DNA of 64,000 nt. Source: an uncultured Dokdonia sp. GTDB lineage: Bacteria; Bacteroidota; Bacteroidia; Flavobacteriales; Flavobacteriaceae. The DNA lies in assembly GCF_937910895.1 (NCBI RefSeq), contig NZ_CALEMI010000051.1, forward strand, positions 18,926 through 82,925. Reading direction: 5' to 3'. Position 1 is the stretch's first letter. Each line of letters starts with the position of its first letter. The notes beneath the pieces are model-generated. The model ran no database searches. It had not been told where the DNA came from and saw only the letters and a program-made list of their open reading frames with translations. Of the stretch, positions 17,920 through 26,098 are shown in pieces. The position numbers and the translations under genes were made by a program.

Positions 17920-17937
17920 ATACCTTATTGTAGGTAT
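17920..17937 (-). promoter_or_regulatory. ATACC-N8-GGTAT operator copy between the LuxR-type and VWA genes
   Basis: ATACCTTATTGTAGGTAT abuts the stop codon of the LuxR-type gene. The position 22 nt downstream (17890-17897) reads TAATTTAA, only a partial -7 match. It could drive a long leader or small transcript ahead of the VWA gene, or be an auxiliary site. Confidence 0.5.
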
Positions 17938-18321
17938 TTATGCCTCCTGCTTTTTGTGGATATATACATAGGCAATTTTGTGCAGCGCACCACTCCCAGA
18001 GATTTGTAATTTCTTGATGATATTTTTACGATGCGTACTCACGGTAGCTTCACTAATAGCTAACATTGTAGCAATTTCTTTTGATGAGAAATCTAACCCA
18101 ATCAAATTAAATATTTGATTCTGTCTGGAAGATAATATCGTCGAATAGTGTTCTTGTTTGCTATATATTTTGATTAAATGAATGATCTTATCGATTAATT
18201 CGGGATTGTCAGAAATTGCCCGATAGGCAGTAATGATATGAAGCGTTTGCTGAATGTTTAATTTCTCGTGTTGTAAGCAAGCTTGTTCAATATTCGCTAT
18301 GATTTTTTGGGTTGTATTCAT
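17938..18321 (-). CDS. LuxR-type DNA-binding protein without receiver domain
   Basis: 127 residues. The N-terminal about 58 residues are helical with no phospho-acceptor Asp pattern. Residues about 62-122 are a GerE/LuxR HTH: LSSRQNQIFNLIGLDFSSKE followed by IATMLAISEATVSTHRKNII. The same type of HTH closes the NarL-type regulator 180 nt upstream (HRKNMMRKLGLSGKGELL versus HRKNIIKKLQISGSGAL). The gene has its own operator and a -7-like box directly before the ATG, so it is probably an induced second-tier regulator of the same cluster. Confidence 0.8.
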   Translation of the reverse strand: MNTTQKIIANIEQACLQHEKLNIQQTLHIITAYRAISDNPELIDKIIHLIKIYSKQEHYSTILSSRQNQIFNLIGLDFSSKEIATMLAISEATVSTHRKNIIKKLQISGSGALHKIAYVYIHKKQEA

Positions 18322-18325
18322 AGTA

Positions 18326-18373
18326 TAAAGCTACTCAGAAAGAACATTGCCTACCATACCCATCATTAGGTAT
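18326..18373 (-). promoter_or_regulatory. Putative NarL-type operator plus -7 box for the LuxR-type gene
   Basis: ATACCCATCATTAGGTAT at 18356-18373 is followed, exactly 22 nt downstream on the minus strand, by TAGCTTTA (18326-18333) and then 4 nt before the ATG. The 16-bp core TACCCAT-CA-TTAGGTA fits the E. coli NarL 7-2-7 heptamer pattern. The distance from ATG to site (35 nt) is identical to that of the caspase gene. Confidence 0.6.
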
Positions 18374-18502
18374 TTCTATGAAGAGATGAGTGAAATAAAC
18401 TCTAAATCCTGAATTTCAAAAAAAACTTCCCGCACCCAGCACCCAGTCATACGTTTTATGCCCTACAGCGAAGCGGTTTTATGTCTTTTTTAAACTCCGA
18501 AA

Positions 18503-19150
18503 TTAAAACTCATATTTCTTTTGTATCGCGTATTTAAGAAGTTCGCCTTTACCGCTAAGTCCTAGTTTGCGCATCATATTTTTACGATGCTTTTCTACCG
18601 TCGAAACCGCTGTAAAACGGATATCGGCGATTTCTGAGGAGGTTTTATTATGAGCGATCAATTTTAAAATTTCCCGTTCGCTTTTGGATAATAGCGACTT
18701 AGGTGTTTTTGTTTTTGTGCCTAATCCATCGTGAGAACCATCACGATCAAATAGTTGTTGATTAATTCCTGTGTCATAATAGATCTTGCCTTGCATGACG
18801 GTATGAATTGCATTCAGAAGCTCTTCTAGCGGACTATTTTTTAAAATGTATCCCTTAGCGCCTGCATCTCGCATTTGGATCACCGCTTCGTCTTGATCAA
18901 ACATAGAAAACGCAATCACCTTGGTGTGTGGGAACTCTTTGGTAATGATTTTAGTTGCTTCGATGCCATCCAATTTTGGCATTCGGATGTCCATAATGAC
19001 CACTTTAGGTTGCTTTAAGCGGACAATGTCCAGCAGACTTTTCCCATCATTTGACGTCCCGATGATAGAGATACCTTCTTCATATTTCAAAAGCAGTTCG
19101 ATTCCGTCTATCAGGGATTGGTGGTCTTCGGCGATGGCTACGGTGATCAT
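18503..19150 (-). CDS. NarL/FixJ-type response regulator
   Basis: 215 residues. The receiver (about 1-120) has the acidic pair E8/D9, phospho-acceptor Asp54 in VVIMDIRMP, the switch Ser in IAFSMFD and Lys in GYILKNS. The LuxR HTH (about 148-208) has LLSKSEREILKLIAHNKTSS and STVEKHRKNMMRKL. It is encoded 135 nt downstream of the histidine kinase and is its obvious partner. NarL-type regulators bind inverted heptamers, which fits the four ATACC-N8-GGTAT sites in this cluster. Direct binding is inferred. Confidence 0.9.
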   Translation of the reverse strand: MITVAIAEDHQSLIDGIELLLKYEEGISIIGTSNDGKSLLDIVRLKQPKVVIMDIRMPKLDGIEATKIITKEFPHTKVIAFSMFDQDEAVIQMRDAGAKGYILKNSPLEELLNAIHTVMQGKIYYDTGINQQLFDRDGSHDGLGTKTKTPKSLLSKSEREILKLIAHNKTSSEIADIRFTAVSTVEKHRKNMMRKLGLSGKGELLKYAIQKKYEF

Positions 19151-19285
19151 TTTTTTGTATTTATGTGTTTATATGTTTGAGAGTTTATGAGTTTCAAAGT
19201 ATTGATTTTCAGATAGTAATCTCTCTCATTTCGTATAGTATTGAATCATTACATCATTATATCATTACTCCATTATATCATTATT

Positions 19286-21190
19286 TCATTGTAAAGGTAT
19301 ATCAATACTCACACTCGTGCCACGTCCTTGAGCGCTATCGACTTCCATAGTGCCTTCTAAATGCTCTACGCGGCGTTCTATATTACCGAGTCCCATTCCA
19401 TCTTTTTCCTTGAGTTTGCCGACTTTAAATCCCTTTCCGTTATCCTCGACCATAATGTTGAGTTCGTTGTCGTGTTGAGTGAGAGAAATACTTGCTTCGG
19501 TAGCTTGGGCGTGTTTTACGATATTGGTCACAAGTTCCTGTATGATTCTAAAAATGGTAATCTCTAGTTCGTTGGGAATTCTGTTTTCGAGTCCAAAGTC
19601 TTGTACATCTATTGCAAGTTGATTAGTCGTAGAAACGGTACGTGCGAGTTTCTGTATCGCAGGTAGTAACCCTTCCTTAGCCATCACACCACTATTACTC
19701 TTATGAGAAATCCCACGGACTTTCTCATACGTCTCATTGATTAAGAGATTAGCTTTTTGGAGTAAGGCTTTGGGGTCGTCTACTTTATCCAGATTTCGCT
19801 CTAGATTTTCTACCTGCATCCGTACGGTAGCGAGTGTACTTCCTATATTATCGTGTAACTCTCCTGCAAGCCGTAAGCGTTCTTTTTCTTGCCCAGAGAC
19901 CATCGCATTAATGGTTTCGATTTCTTTTTCTTTAAGGATAGTTTCTGTCTTTTGGATTTGGAGTTCGCGGTCTTGCTCTGCAATACGTTGTTTTCGTTTG
20001 GTGTTTCGGTAAACGAGGAAGGCTATTATTGATCCTAGGAGGAGGGTGGAGGTAAGGGCTATGGTGATTTGTTTTGTTTTTGCTTCTTCTTCTAGCTTGT
20101 CTGCTCTAAGTTTTTGATTATTATTCTGTTCTTCAAGAATTTGTTTTTCTTTTTCGGCGGTTTGGTATTTGGTTTCAAATTCTTTAAATGCATTTATATT
20201 TTTATTAACTAAATCGTGTTCTAATATTATGGAATATTTTACTAGATTACGGTAAGCATTTTTATAATCTAATCTTACAGAGTCAGCTAGTGATTTATAA
20301 AAATAAAAATACTTTAGATGTCCTTTTTCGAATTTGTTATTAGGTTTTTTATTTATTCTTTTTAGATTTATATATACGCTATCCAAGTTTATATGCATAA
20401 AATATCGAGCTTTTGAAATGAAAGAAGAATTTATAACAGTAGATTTATAATTAGATGGGATTTTAGAAAGACTTGTAATTGCTTTATTTTCATAAAAAAT
20501 TGCATTTTTTTTATCTTCTATTTCATCATAGTAACTAGCAATTAATTGATATATAATTGCATTTAGGTATTTGTGACTTGATGTTTTTGTGAATTCTAAA
20601 AGATTTTTTTGAACTTCAGGATTCCATTTTTTTTGTTTATAATGTTGAAAATGTAAAATTAAATTATAGTATTCATAGAATACATTTTCAATTGAATCGC
20701 TTTTAAATTTCCTATATTGACTCAGATATTCTTTTGATGTTATATTTTCAATTAAATAATCCTGCCTGTTGTGATTTAAGATTTGTCTAAGAGCAGTACA
20801 GATGTATATGGAATCCCTATTTTCTTTTCCAATTTGTAAAGCTTTTAGATATTTTTTCTGGGCTTCTTGGTTTTTATTAGGATATTTATAAAGAAGATAA
20901 TCTCCATAATTTATGTAATATAGAAATTTGGCTAATTTTGGAGTTTGATCGTTTATTTTAATAATATCTTCTATATATCTAAATTTGGAAGCATAAATAT
21001 CATATTCCTTAAGAAATTCTAATCTCCATTTAATCATATCCTTTGTTAAACCTTGAAAAGAATCTATTTCATTTGTGATTTCAGAAAGTTTATGATCTCT
21101 GAATTTTTTTAATAGAAGTTCCTCTTGAGGATACAAAAAACAATTACTCAAGAGGAATATTACAAATAAAATATTTTTTTTCAAACTCAA
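19286..21190 (-). CDS. TPR-sensor histidine kinase, HisKA_3 type, in the caspase operon
   Basis: 634 residues. The start is TTG at 21190 overlapping the previous TGA (TTGA), so translation is coupled; a TTG two codons later is an alternative. Signal peptide about 1-22, TPR-like periplasmic sensor about 25-335, coiled coil, TM about 368-388, then HisKA_3 with RLAGELHDNIGS (His446). The HATPase has NGKGF and GMGLGNIERRVEHLEG. The sensor-coding half (above about 20160) is strongly AT-rich like the caspase gene. The kinase-coding half has the composition of the rest of the chromosome. It phosphorylates the NarL-type regulator encoded next. Confidence 0.9.
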   Translation of the reverse strand: MSLKKNILFVIFLLSNCFLYPQEELLLKKFRDHKLSEITNEIDSFQGLTKDMIKWRLEFLKEYDIYASKFRYIEDIIKINDQTPKLAKFLYYINYGDYLLYKYPNKNQEAQKKYLKALQIGKENRDSIYICTALRQILNHNRQDYLIENITSKEYLSQYRKFKSDSIENVFYEYYNLILHFQHYKQKKWNPEVQKNLLEFTKTSSHKYLNAIIYQLIASYYDEIEDKKNAIFYENKAITSLSKIPSNYKSTVINSSFISKARYFMHINLDSVYINLKRINKKPNNKFEKGHLKYFYFYKSLADSVRLDYKNAYRNLVKYSIILEHDLVNKNINAFKEFETKYQTAEKEKQILEEQNNNQKLRADKLEEEAKTKQITIALTSTLLLGSIIAFLVYRNTKRKQRIAEQDRELQIQKTETILKEKEIETINAMVSGQEKERLRLAGELHDNIGSTLATVRMQVENLERNLDKVDDPKALLQKANLLINETYEKVRGISHKSNSGVMAKEGLLPAIQKLARTVSTTNQLAIDVQDFGLENRIPNELEITIFRIIQELVTNIVKHAQATEASISLTQHDNELNIMVEDNGKGFKVGKLKEKDGMGLGNIERRVEHLEGTMEVDSAQGRGTSVSIDIPLQ

Positions 21191-21927
21191 TTTTTATATG
21201 AAAAATACGTATTTCTTGGTTTACAGGGTATATCAAACCCTTTAGGAGTTGAATCATCTGAAGTTTTATTTAAATTTAAATCAGCACCCGTTGACTTTAA
21301 TTGTGTATTAGATATTAACTGTCTATTTACTAATTTAGATAAATTCTGCTTACCTAAAGTTGATATTTGTATGTCTTCTCCCATTCGTTCCATAAATATT
21401 TCGTCAACGTAACTAGCTTTTTTAATATTCACAATATCGTAGATTTTTGTTAATTCTGATTTTATAGGTATAAATACTGACTCAGTAACTAGTACATCCC
21501 AATGATAAATATCTATATCCAAGTTATCAATTTCTATGAAATTTTTCTCCATATTAAAACCTTGAAGCCCAACTTCTATCATAATTTTATTTCTATCAGG
21601 AAATCTATTATCTTTATCAGGGTCTTTACTATCTATATTACTTATTACATCAATATCAAAATATCCAGTGAAACCTATAGATACTGGACCTGTATAGTTT
21701 TGTAGGTATAATTGAATTTTATTTACATTAAAATAATTCTCTCTGCTACTTCCAATAAATTTAGCATAAATAAAAAAATGAGTTCCATAAACTAAATCTG
21801 CATAAATAGATTGCCAATCTGCTACCTCACTTTTATGTTTTAAATCCTTACTAAATATATCAGTGTCATCGCTTTTTGCAACTATGTTTTCATTTAAACT
21901 TAAGGTATGTTTAATATTCTCGTGCAT
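21187..21927 (-). CDS. Unknown protein of the caspase operon, 246 residues
   Basis: I do not recognise the family. It has no signal peptide or TM. The middle (about 45-175) alternates beta strands (GTHFFIYAKFIG, PVSIGFTGYFDIDV, IMIEVGLQGFN, IDIYHWDVLVT), suggesting a beta-sandwich. The C-terminal about 70 residues are hydrophilic and Ser/Asn/Lys-rich with one Cys near the end. It starts 15 nt after the caspase stop and overlaps the kinase start by 4 nt. It could be a substrate, inhibitor or ligand-binding partner of the caspase-like protease. Confidence 0.7.
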   Translation of the reverse strand: MHENIKHTLSLNENIVAKSDDTDIFSKDLKHKSEVADWQSIYADLVYGTHFFIYAKFIGSSRENYFNVNKIQLYLQNYTGPVSIGFTGYFDIDVISNIDSKDPDKDNRFPDRNKIMIEVGLQGFNMEKNFIEIDNLDIDIYHWDVLVTESVFIPIKSELTKIYDIVNIKKASYVDEIFMERMGEDIQISTLGKQNLSKLVNRQLISNTQLKSTGADLNLNKTSDDSTPKGFDIPCKPRNTYFSYKN

Positions 21928-21942
21928 AATATTTAATTTATT

Positions 21943-22746
21943 TTAATTAAAAAAAGTTTGATTGATTATTCCTGATTCATTTAAATATTGAGGGGTTTGC
22001 AGATACTCTTTTGATAAATCAGGCAATTTTTTTTGGAGTATACTTATTGCTTCTTTATAAGTTATTAGTGGATCATTTTTTAATACATCAATTAGATACC
22101 TACTGAATATTCCATTAAATCGATTTTTAATAATATCTTCAAATGCTTCTTCATTATTTTTGCTTGCAGTTAATGTTAATCTATTCAGGGTTGATATATC
22201 TTTAAAGAAGTTTTTGTATATTATTTCTTTGTTGGTTGGATTTATAACTTTATTAGAAGCTTCATAAGTTTTTGATTTTAGATATTTATTTTTAATTGAA
22301 TCATCTATATTACATAAACCATCTTTATAAAATTCAACCCCTCCCGAAAAACAAGAATCAATAATAGATATTAGCTTAGCCTTGTCTTTAAGTGGATCAA
22401 GTCTTTCTCTAATTTCTTGATCTGTTATTGTTCTATCTACAACTCTGATACGTTCTTCAATTATAATTTTATTCCCAACTTCTTTTTTTTCAATAACACC
22501 ATGTCCAGAAAAAATAAATATGCCTAGTTGTTCATTTTTTAGATTATGTATAAATTTTTTAAAAACTTTAAGTATGTAATCAGATTTTGTTTCATAACGA
22601 TACCTCAAGCGTATTATATTGCTAGGACAAACATTATAATAATTTATTAAAAGTTTTTCCCAATCTTTTGCGTCGTTCTCACATCCGTTCAGAGATTCAA
22701 TTCCATTATAATGGTTTATACCAATAATAAGAGCTTTAATTTTCAT
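21943..22746 (-). CDS. Caspase-like cysteine peptidase (family C14)
   Basis: 267 residues from the ATG at 22746. It opens MKIKALIIGINHYNG, the first strand of the caspase fold. The catalytic dyad is seen as His82 in IFSGHG and Cys132 in IIDSCFSGG. An in-frame ATG 18 nt upstream is rejected because the -7 box TATGTTTG overlaps that extension. With no signal peptide, it should act in the cytoplasm. It is first in the operon caspase, 246-residue protein, kinase. Bacterial C14 proteases cleave partner proteins in cell-death or defence settings; the target here is unknown. Confidence 0.85.
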   Translation of the reverse strand: MKIKALIIGINHYNGIESLNGCENDAKDWEKLLINYYNVCPSNIIRLRYRYETKSDYILKVFKKFIHNLKNEQLGIFIFSGHGVIEKKEVGNKIIIEERIRVVDRTITDQEIRERLDPLKDKAKLISIIDSCFSGGVEFYKDGLCNIDDSIKNKYLKSKTYEASNKVINPTNKEIIYKNFFKDISTLNRLTLTASKNNEEAFEDIIKNRFNGIFSRYLIDVLKNDPLITYKEAISILQKKLPDLSKEYLQTPQYLNESGIINQTFFN

Positions 22747-22750
22747 ACTC

Positions 22751-22798
22751 CAAACATACCCCAACCATCCCCATCAAAACATACCCACTACTGGGTAT
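22751..22798 (-). promoter_or_regulatory. Putative NarL-type operator plus -7 box for the caspase operon
   Basis: ATACCCACTACTGGGTAT at 22781-22798 is the most symmetric copy. On the minus strand, exactly 22 nt downstream, lies TATGTTTG (22751-22758), a perfect TAnnTTTG, then 4 nt and the ATG. The transcript is probably leaderless and the site would be centred near -43. Confidence 0.7.
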
Positions 22799-22918
22799 AT
22801 TTCACTTAAATTTATTGAAAATCAGTAAAATACAGGGTAATTTCCCTCAACAAGCTAGACAAACGCTACGAGTGCAGAAAATAAAATCGTTAAGAAGTGA
22901 TAAATAAACGGTAAAGCG

Positions 22919-23107
22919 TTAGCCTTTGAGCGTGAACTTAATAAGAAATAGGAGGGCAATAAATCCTATAAAGCCCACCAAGACCCATTTAGCGCCTTTA
23001 TATTGTTTGGTATGAAGCCTAGCATCTTTACGATAGGAGTAGATCATAAAGGCTATAAAAGCAATCACAAAGAAGATGACAAAAATAAGCTGACCCGTAC
23101 TAAACAT
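22919..23107 (-). CDS. Small two-TM membrane protein
   Basis: 62 residues from the ATG at 23107; a longer frame to 23149 is open but less likely. TM segments lie at about 5-24 and 41-59, separated by a basic loop (YSYRKDARLHTKQYKGAKW). It looks like a conserved small flavobacterial membrane protein of unknown role. It is not obviously linked to the caspase operon 170 nt away. Confidence 0.6.
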   Translation of the reverse strand: MFSTGQLIFVIFFVIAFIAFMIYSYRKDARLHTKQYKGAKWVLVGFIGFIALLFLIKFTLKG

Positions 23108-23266
23108 TTTTTGGTATTTTAGATACTTCAAAAATACGATATGTATCACATATCTAATAGTAATTAATAATAAGATATCCGTCGGTATTTATGCTGAGTG
23201 TCACACTGAGCTTGTCGAAGTGTATCGTCGAAGCACGGATATAAAAAGAATCCCGTATTCACGGGC

Positions 23267-23659
23267 ATGAATATGAAGAACAAAATAGCAGCTGTACACG
23301 CCTTTCATAGTGCGTTTGGATTAGGAATCGAAGAAACGCCTACTGCACAACTCACCAAAGCAAAAAACTTACTTCGTTTTAATCTGATGAAAGAAGAGAA
23401 TGAAGAATACTTAGAGGCTGCCAATGAAGGTGATCTCGTCGAAGTGGCTGATGCGCTTGGTGATATGCTCTATATCTTATGTGGTACGATCATCGAACAC
23501 GGAATGCAGGATAAGATCGAAGAGGTCTTTAATGAGATTCAACGCAGTAATATGAGTAAACTCGGTGCCGATGGCAAACCCATCTATCGCGAGGATGGAA
23601 AAGTACTCAAAGGTCCTAATTACTTTAAACCGAATATTAAGGAGATTCTTGAGGGATAG
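23267..23659 (+). CDS. MazG-like nucleotide pyrophosphohydrolase
   Basis: 130 residues. The all-alpha NTP-PPase motif is visible as KEENEEYLEAANEGD and LVEVADALGDMLYILCGT (about 42-74), giving the E-E-x-x-E ... E-x-x-D metal ligands. The C-terminal GKPIYREDGKVLKGPNYFKP is typical of this subfamily, related to phosphoribosyl-ATP pyrophosphohydrolase. It probably hydrolyses a non-canonical or surplus nucleotide. It stands alone upstream of a repeat array. Confidence 0.8.
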   Translation: MNMKNKIAAVHAFHSAFGLGIEETPTAQLTKAKNLLRFNLMKEENEEYLEAANEGDLVEVADALGDMLYILCGTIIEHGMQDKIEEVFNEIQRSNMSKLGADGKPIYREDGKVLKGPNYFKPNIKEILEG

Positions 23660-23777
23660 CTGGTAGTCGTTAGTCGGTAGCTTTTAGCTGGAAGTTTGAA
23701 GTTTTTTTCGCTGTCGCGAGGTAGCTGTTGGCTTGTAGCTGTTAGTTGGTAGCTCGTAGCTGGATGTCATTTGTCAT
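23660..23777. repeat. Imperfect short tandem array of TAGCTGGTAGTCGTTAG type
   Basis: Degenerate units built from TAGCTG, TTAGTCGGTAGC and GTTGGCTTGTAGC fill the stretch. A GGAAGTTTGAAGTTTTTTTC segment is echoed on the other side of the insertion sequence at about 25089-25110. Related stretches lie near 10030, 42975 and 47376. Confidence 0.5.
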
Positions 23778-23800
23778 TCCCTGATATATGTTGACCGTTT

Positions 23801-24637
23801 TTAGGTTAATATTTCATTATTAAATATAGTCATCAATTTTCTTTGTTGAGGCCTCAACAAAGAAAATTGTTTTATGAACTTTTCAGGGCTCATTCTTTGG
23901 TTATTGTTATGCAATCTTTTGTTGTTATAATTGTTCACTGCTTTGCTGACCATTCTTTTTAGTTGTCCAAAGTCTTTTGGCTTCCAATTATCTAGATATT
24001 CTTCTTTTATAGTTCTATTGATTCGTTCTGCATAGGCATTATCTTGAGCTGAGAGTGACATACTAATCTTACTTCCATTGCTCTTTAGAAGTGCTATATA
24101 CTCCTTGTAAGTATATTGACTGCCTCTATCACTATGATGAATCAATGGAGCTTGATTTGTCTTTAAAGCCATATTGAGTGCGTCCATATTAGCTTTTGCT
24201 CTCATGTTGTCAGATACTTTATAACCTACAATCTTTTTTGTGTACACATCTATTATAAAGACAGCATAATAATGCCTGTTTCCAATAGGAATATAAGTGA
24301 TATCAGACTGCCATATCATGGAAGGACGGTCAACTTGCATTCCCTTTATTAGGTTAGGATAATAGATTTTAGAGGCTATAGTGGTTTTTCTATAGTTCTT
24401 TTTACGTTTTAACCGATATCCTAATTCCATCATTAGTTCTATAAACCTATCTCTTCCAATAAAATTGGGATTCAGTGTATAGTACATTTTCTCCACCCCA
24501 CAACCTGGATGTTCTTCTCGAAGCTCATCTGCTTCAAGGATCATCTGTTCTACTTTTGTGTCAAAAGCTTTTTGTCGCACACTGTATTGCACAACGCCTT
24601 GTTTACTCAAGCCAGCTTCTTTATAGAGCTTGTTCAT
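23801..24637 (-). CDS. IS3-family transposase OrfB (DDE integrase)
   Basis: 278 residues. The HTH_21 region (about 35-95) is followed by a retroviral-type integrase core with the DDE residues: MIWQSDITYIP, IHHSDRGSQYT and NAYAERINRTIKEEY. It lies in the -1 frame relative to OrfA. The A-rich CAAAAAG just before the orfA stop is a candidate frameshift site for making the OrfAB fusion. Confidence 0.9.
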   Translation of the reverse strand: MNKLYKEAGLSKQGVVQYSVRQKAFDTKVEQMILEADELREEHPGCGVEKMYYTLNPNFIGRDRFIELMMELGYRLKRKKNYRKTTIASKIYYPNLIKGMQVDRPSMIWQSDITYIPIGNRHYYAVFIIDVYTKKIVGYKVSDNMRAKANMDALNMALKTNQAPLIHHSDRGSQYTYKEYIALLKSNGSKISMSLSAQDNAYAERINRTIKEEYLDNWKPKDFGQLKRMVSKAVNNYNNKRLHNNNQRMSPEKFIKQFSLLRPQQRKLMTIFNNEILT

Positions 24638-24645
24638 AGAAAAAC

Positions 24646-25044
24646 TTACTTTTTGTTTGTTTTTCCTGAACCAGTTGATTGTGGGGTGGCGTAATTTTTT
24701 TTGATGTCGATATTTAGTTCTTCTTTAGCAATCTCCATCATTTTCTCCAGATATTCAATCTTTATCTGTTTACGACCTACGGCACTCTCTAACTCTTTAA
24801 CACGAGCTTCTAGGGCTTTCATTTTTTTATTACTGCTGTCTTTCATCTCTACAATTCTAAATCCCTTTTCATTAAAGGTAGAAAATTTATAGATCCATTT
24901 ATAAATTGTAGGATTGGAAACACCATGTAATCTTTCCAATTGATAAACACTGTACTTCCCACTTTCAAAATCATTAACAATCCTTTTCTTAAATTCTGTT
25001 GAGTATTGACGCTGTTTACGAACACTCCGTACGTTTGTTTTCAT
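24646..25044 (-). CDS. IS3-family transposase OrfA
   Basis: 132 residues. An N-terminal HTH (YSTEFKKRIVNDFESGKYSV, GVSNPTIYKWI) is followed by a leucine-zipper-like coiled coil (about 75-110). It binds the IS ends and is translated ahead of OrfB. Confidence 0.9.
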   Translation of the reverse strand: MKTNVRSVRKQRQYSTEFKKRIVNDFESGKYSVYQLERLHGVSNPTIYKWIYKFSTFNEKGFRIVEMKDSSNKKMKALEARVKELESAVGRKQIKIEYLEKMMEIAKEELNIDIKKNYATPQSTGSGKTNKK

Positions 25045-25082
25045 AAGTTTTCACTTTAAAAGTGGTCAACCTATATCAGGGA

Positions 25083-25454
25083 CATACAGGAAGTTTGAAA
25101 TTTTTTTTGCTGGCGCAAAATAGCTTGATGTTTTTACTTATAAAATCGAAGGTGACTGAGTGATTGTTTTAAGCAAATTGTGTCGTACTGATATTGTATA
25201 AGTATATATAAAACAACGACTTAACAAACTAAAAGTAAATTAGAATTGAGTTTTCCCTCTAGGAAGAGGGGATTAAGGGGGGTGTTTTACAATCGCTCAT
25301 ACTAAATACTCAAAATACCCCAATCAAAAATAGAGTACTACTCTATTTTTGATTTGATGTTTACAGTAGAACGGCTGAGTGATTTACTAAAAATAAATTG
25401 CGTTGCACTGAACTTGTTGAAGTGTACCTAAGTACCGACTTACATACCACCAAC
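25083..25454. repeat. 372-bp spacer with palindromic repeats
   Basis: No gene. TTTTCCCTCTAGGAAGAGGG plus GATTAAGGGGGGTGTTTT lies at about 25249-25287. The palindrome AAAAATAGAGT-ACT-ACTCTATTTTT is at 25326-25350. A CACTGAACTTGTTGAAGTG copy lies at about 25407-25425. The first two occur in the same order in the spacer at 10281-10434. Confidence 0.6.
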
Positions 25455-25487
25455 AAAAAAATGCCACTCGTAAGAATGGCATTTTTT
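25455..25487 (-). terminator. Terminator of the OmpH gene
   Basis: A-run, ATGCCA, loop, TGGCAT, T-run. It lies just beyond the ompH stop on the minus strand and works in both directions. Confidence 0.7.
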
Positions 25488-25508
25488 ATTGTATATCTTA
25501 ATTAGAAA

Positions 25509-26021
25509 TTACTCTACCGTAATCCCCATTTTAGCTAATACTTTTACTGTAATATCGTGTGCAGGATCTACATACGCAAGGTTGTTATTGTTTCCAATGT
25601 TTAGGATTTGAGTGTACCCCAACTCTTTAGCAATAATGGCAACGTTATCACCAATTTTTTTGTAAAGTGGTCGTAATAATTCTTCTTGCTTTAATTGTAC
25701 GAGTTGTGATCCGTTGTTACGGAACTTTGCAATGTCGCTTTCTAAACCAGAAAGTTCCTGTTGTTTTGCTGTTTTCTCAGCTTGTGTCATTGTTTCAAAT
25801 GAAGCTTCGGCAGCTTTGTATACTTTGTCGTAGTTGTCTAATTTTTCTTTAAGTTGTTTTTCAAGGTCTTGATTATAGACCTTCAATGCATCTTGAGCTC
25901 CTGCAAGTTCAGGCATTTTTGATAAGGTAAAATCAGCGTCTACGGTACCTACTTTTGTTGTTTGTGCATAGGTAGTTGCTGTAAATAAGGCTACAAATGC
26001 GATAAGTATCATGTTCTTCAT
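25509..26021 (-). CDS. OmpH/Skp-family periplasmic chaperone
   Basis: 170 residues. Signal peptide about 1-19 (ends TTYAQ), then KVGTVDADFTLSKMPE typical of OmpH. A long charged coiled coil (about 40-120) forms the tentacles, and a short beta strand closes the body. The family holds unfolded outer-membrane proteins in the periplasm. It is a single gene with its own terminator. Confidence 0.9.
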   Translation of the reverse strand: MKNMILIAFVALFTATTYAQTTKVGTVDADFTLSKMPELAGAQDALKVYNQDLEKQLKEKLDNYDKVYKAAEASFETMTQAEKTAKQQELSGLESDIAKFRNNGSQLVQLKQEELLRPLYKKIGDNVAIIAKELGYTQILNIGNNNNLAYVDPAHDITVKVLAKMGITVE

Positions 26022-26098
26022 TGTGTATTGTTTTTTTAGTTTTTTGAGTATTGCGCGTGCAAATATATGAGATAGAAACCAATATCTGTGCCGAACTA

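Larger units (their letters stand above)
23778..25082 (-). mobile_element. Complete IS3-family insertion sequence, about 1.3 kb
   Basis: The ends are imperfect inverted repeats: TCCCTGATATATGTTGACCG at 23778 and, inverted, TCCCTGATATAGGTTGACCA ending at 25082. A 3-bp CAT on each side (23775-23777 and 25083-25085) fits a target duplication. It carries orfA and orfB in the IS3 arrangement. Both frames look intact, so the element may be active. Confidence 0.85.

Noticed and set aside
22747..22764. Six-residue longer start for the caspase-like protein
   Set aside because: The perfect -7 box TATGTTTG lies within this extension, and the shorter start begins directly with the first strand of the fold.
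23660..23777. CRISPR-like array
   Set aside because: The units are short, degenerate and contiguous, with no spacers of constant length and no cas genes.
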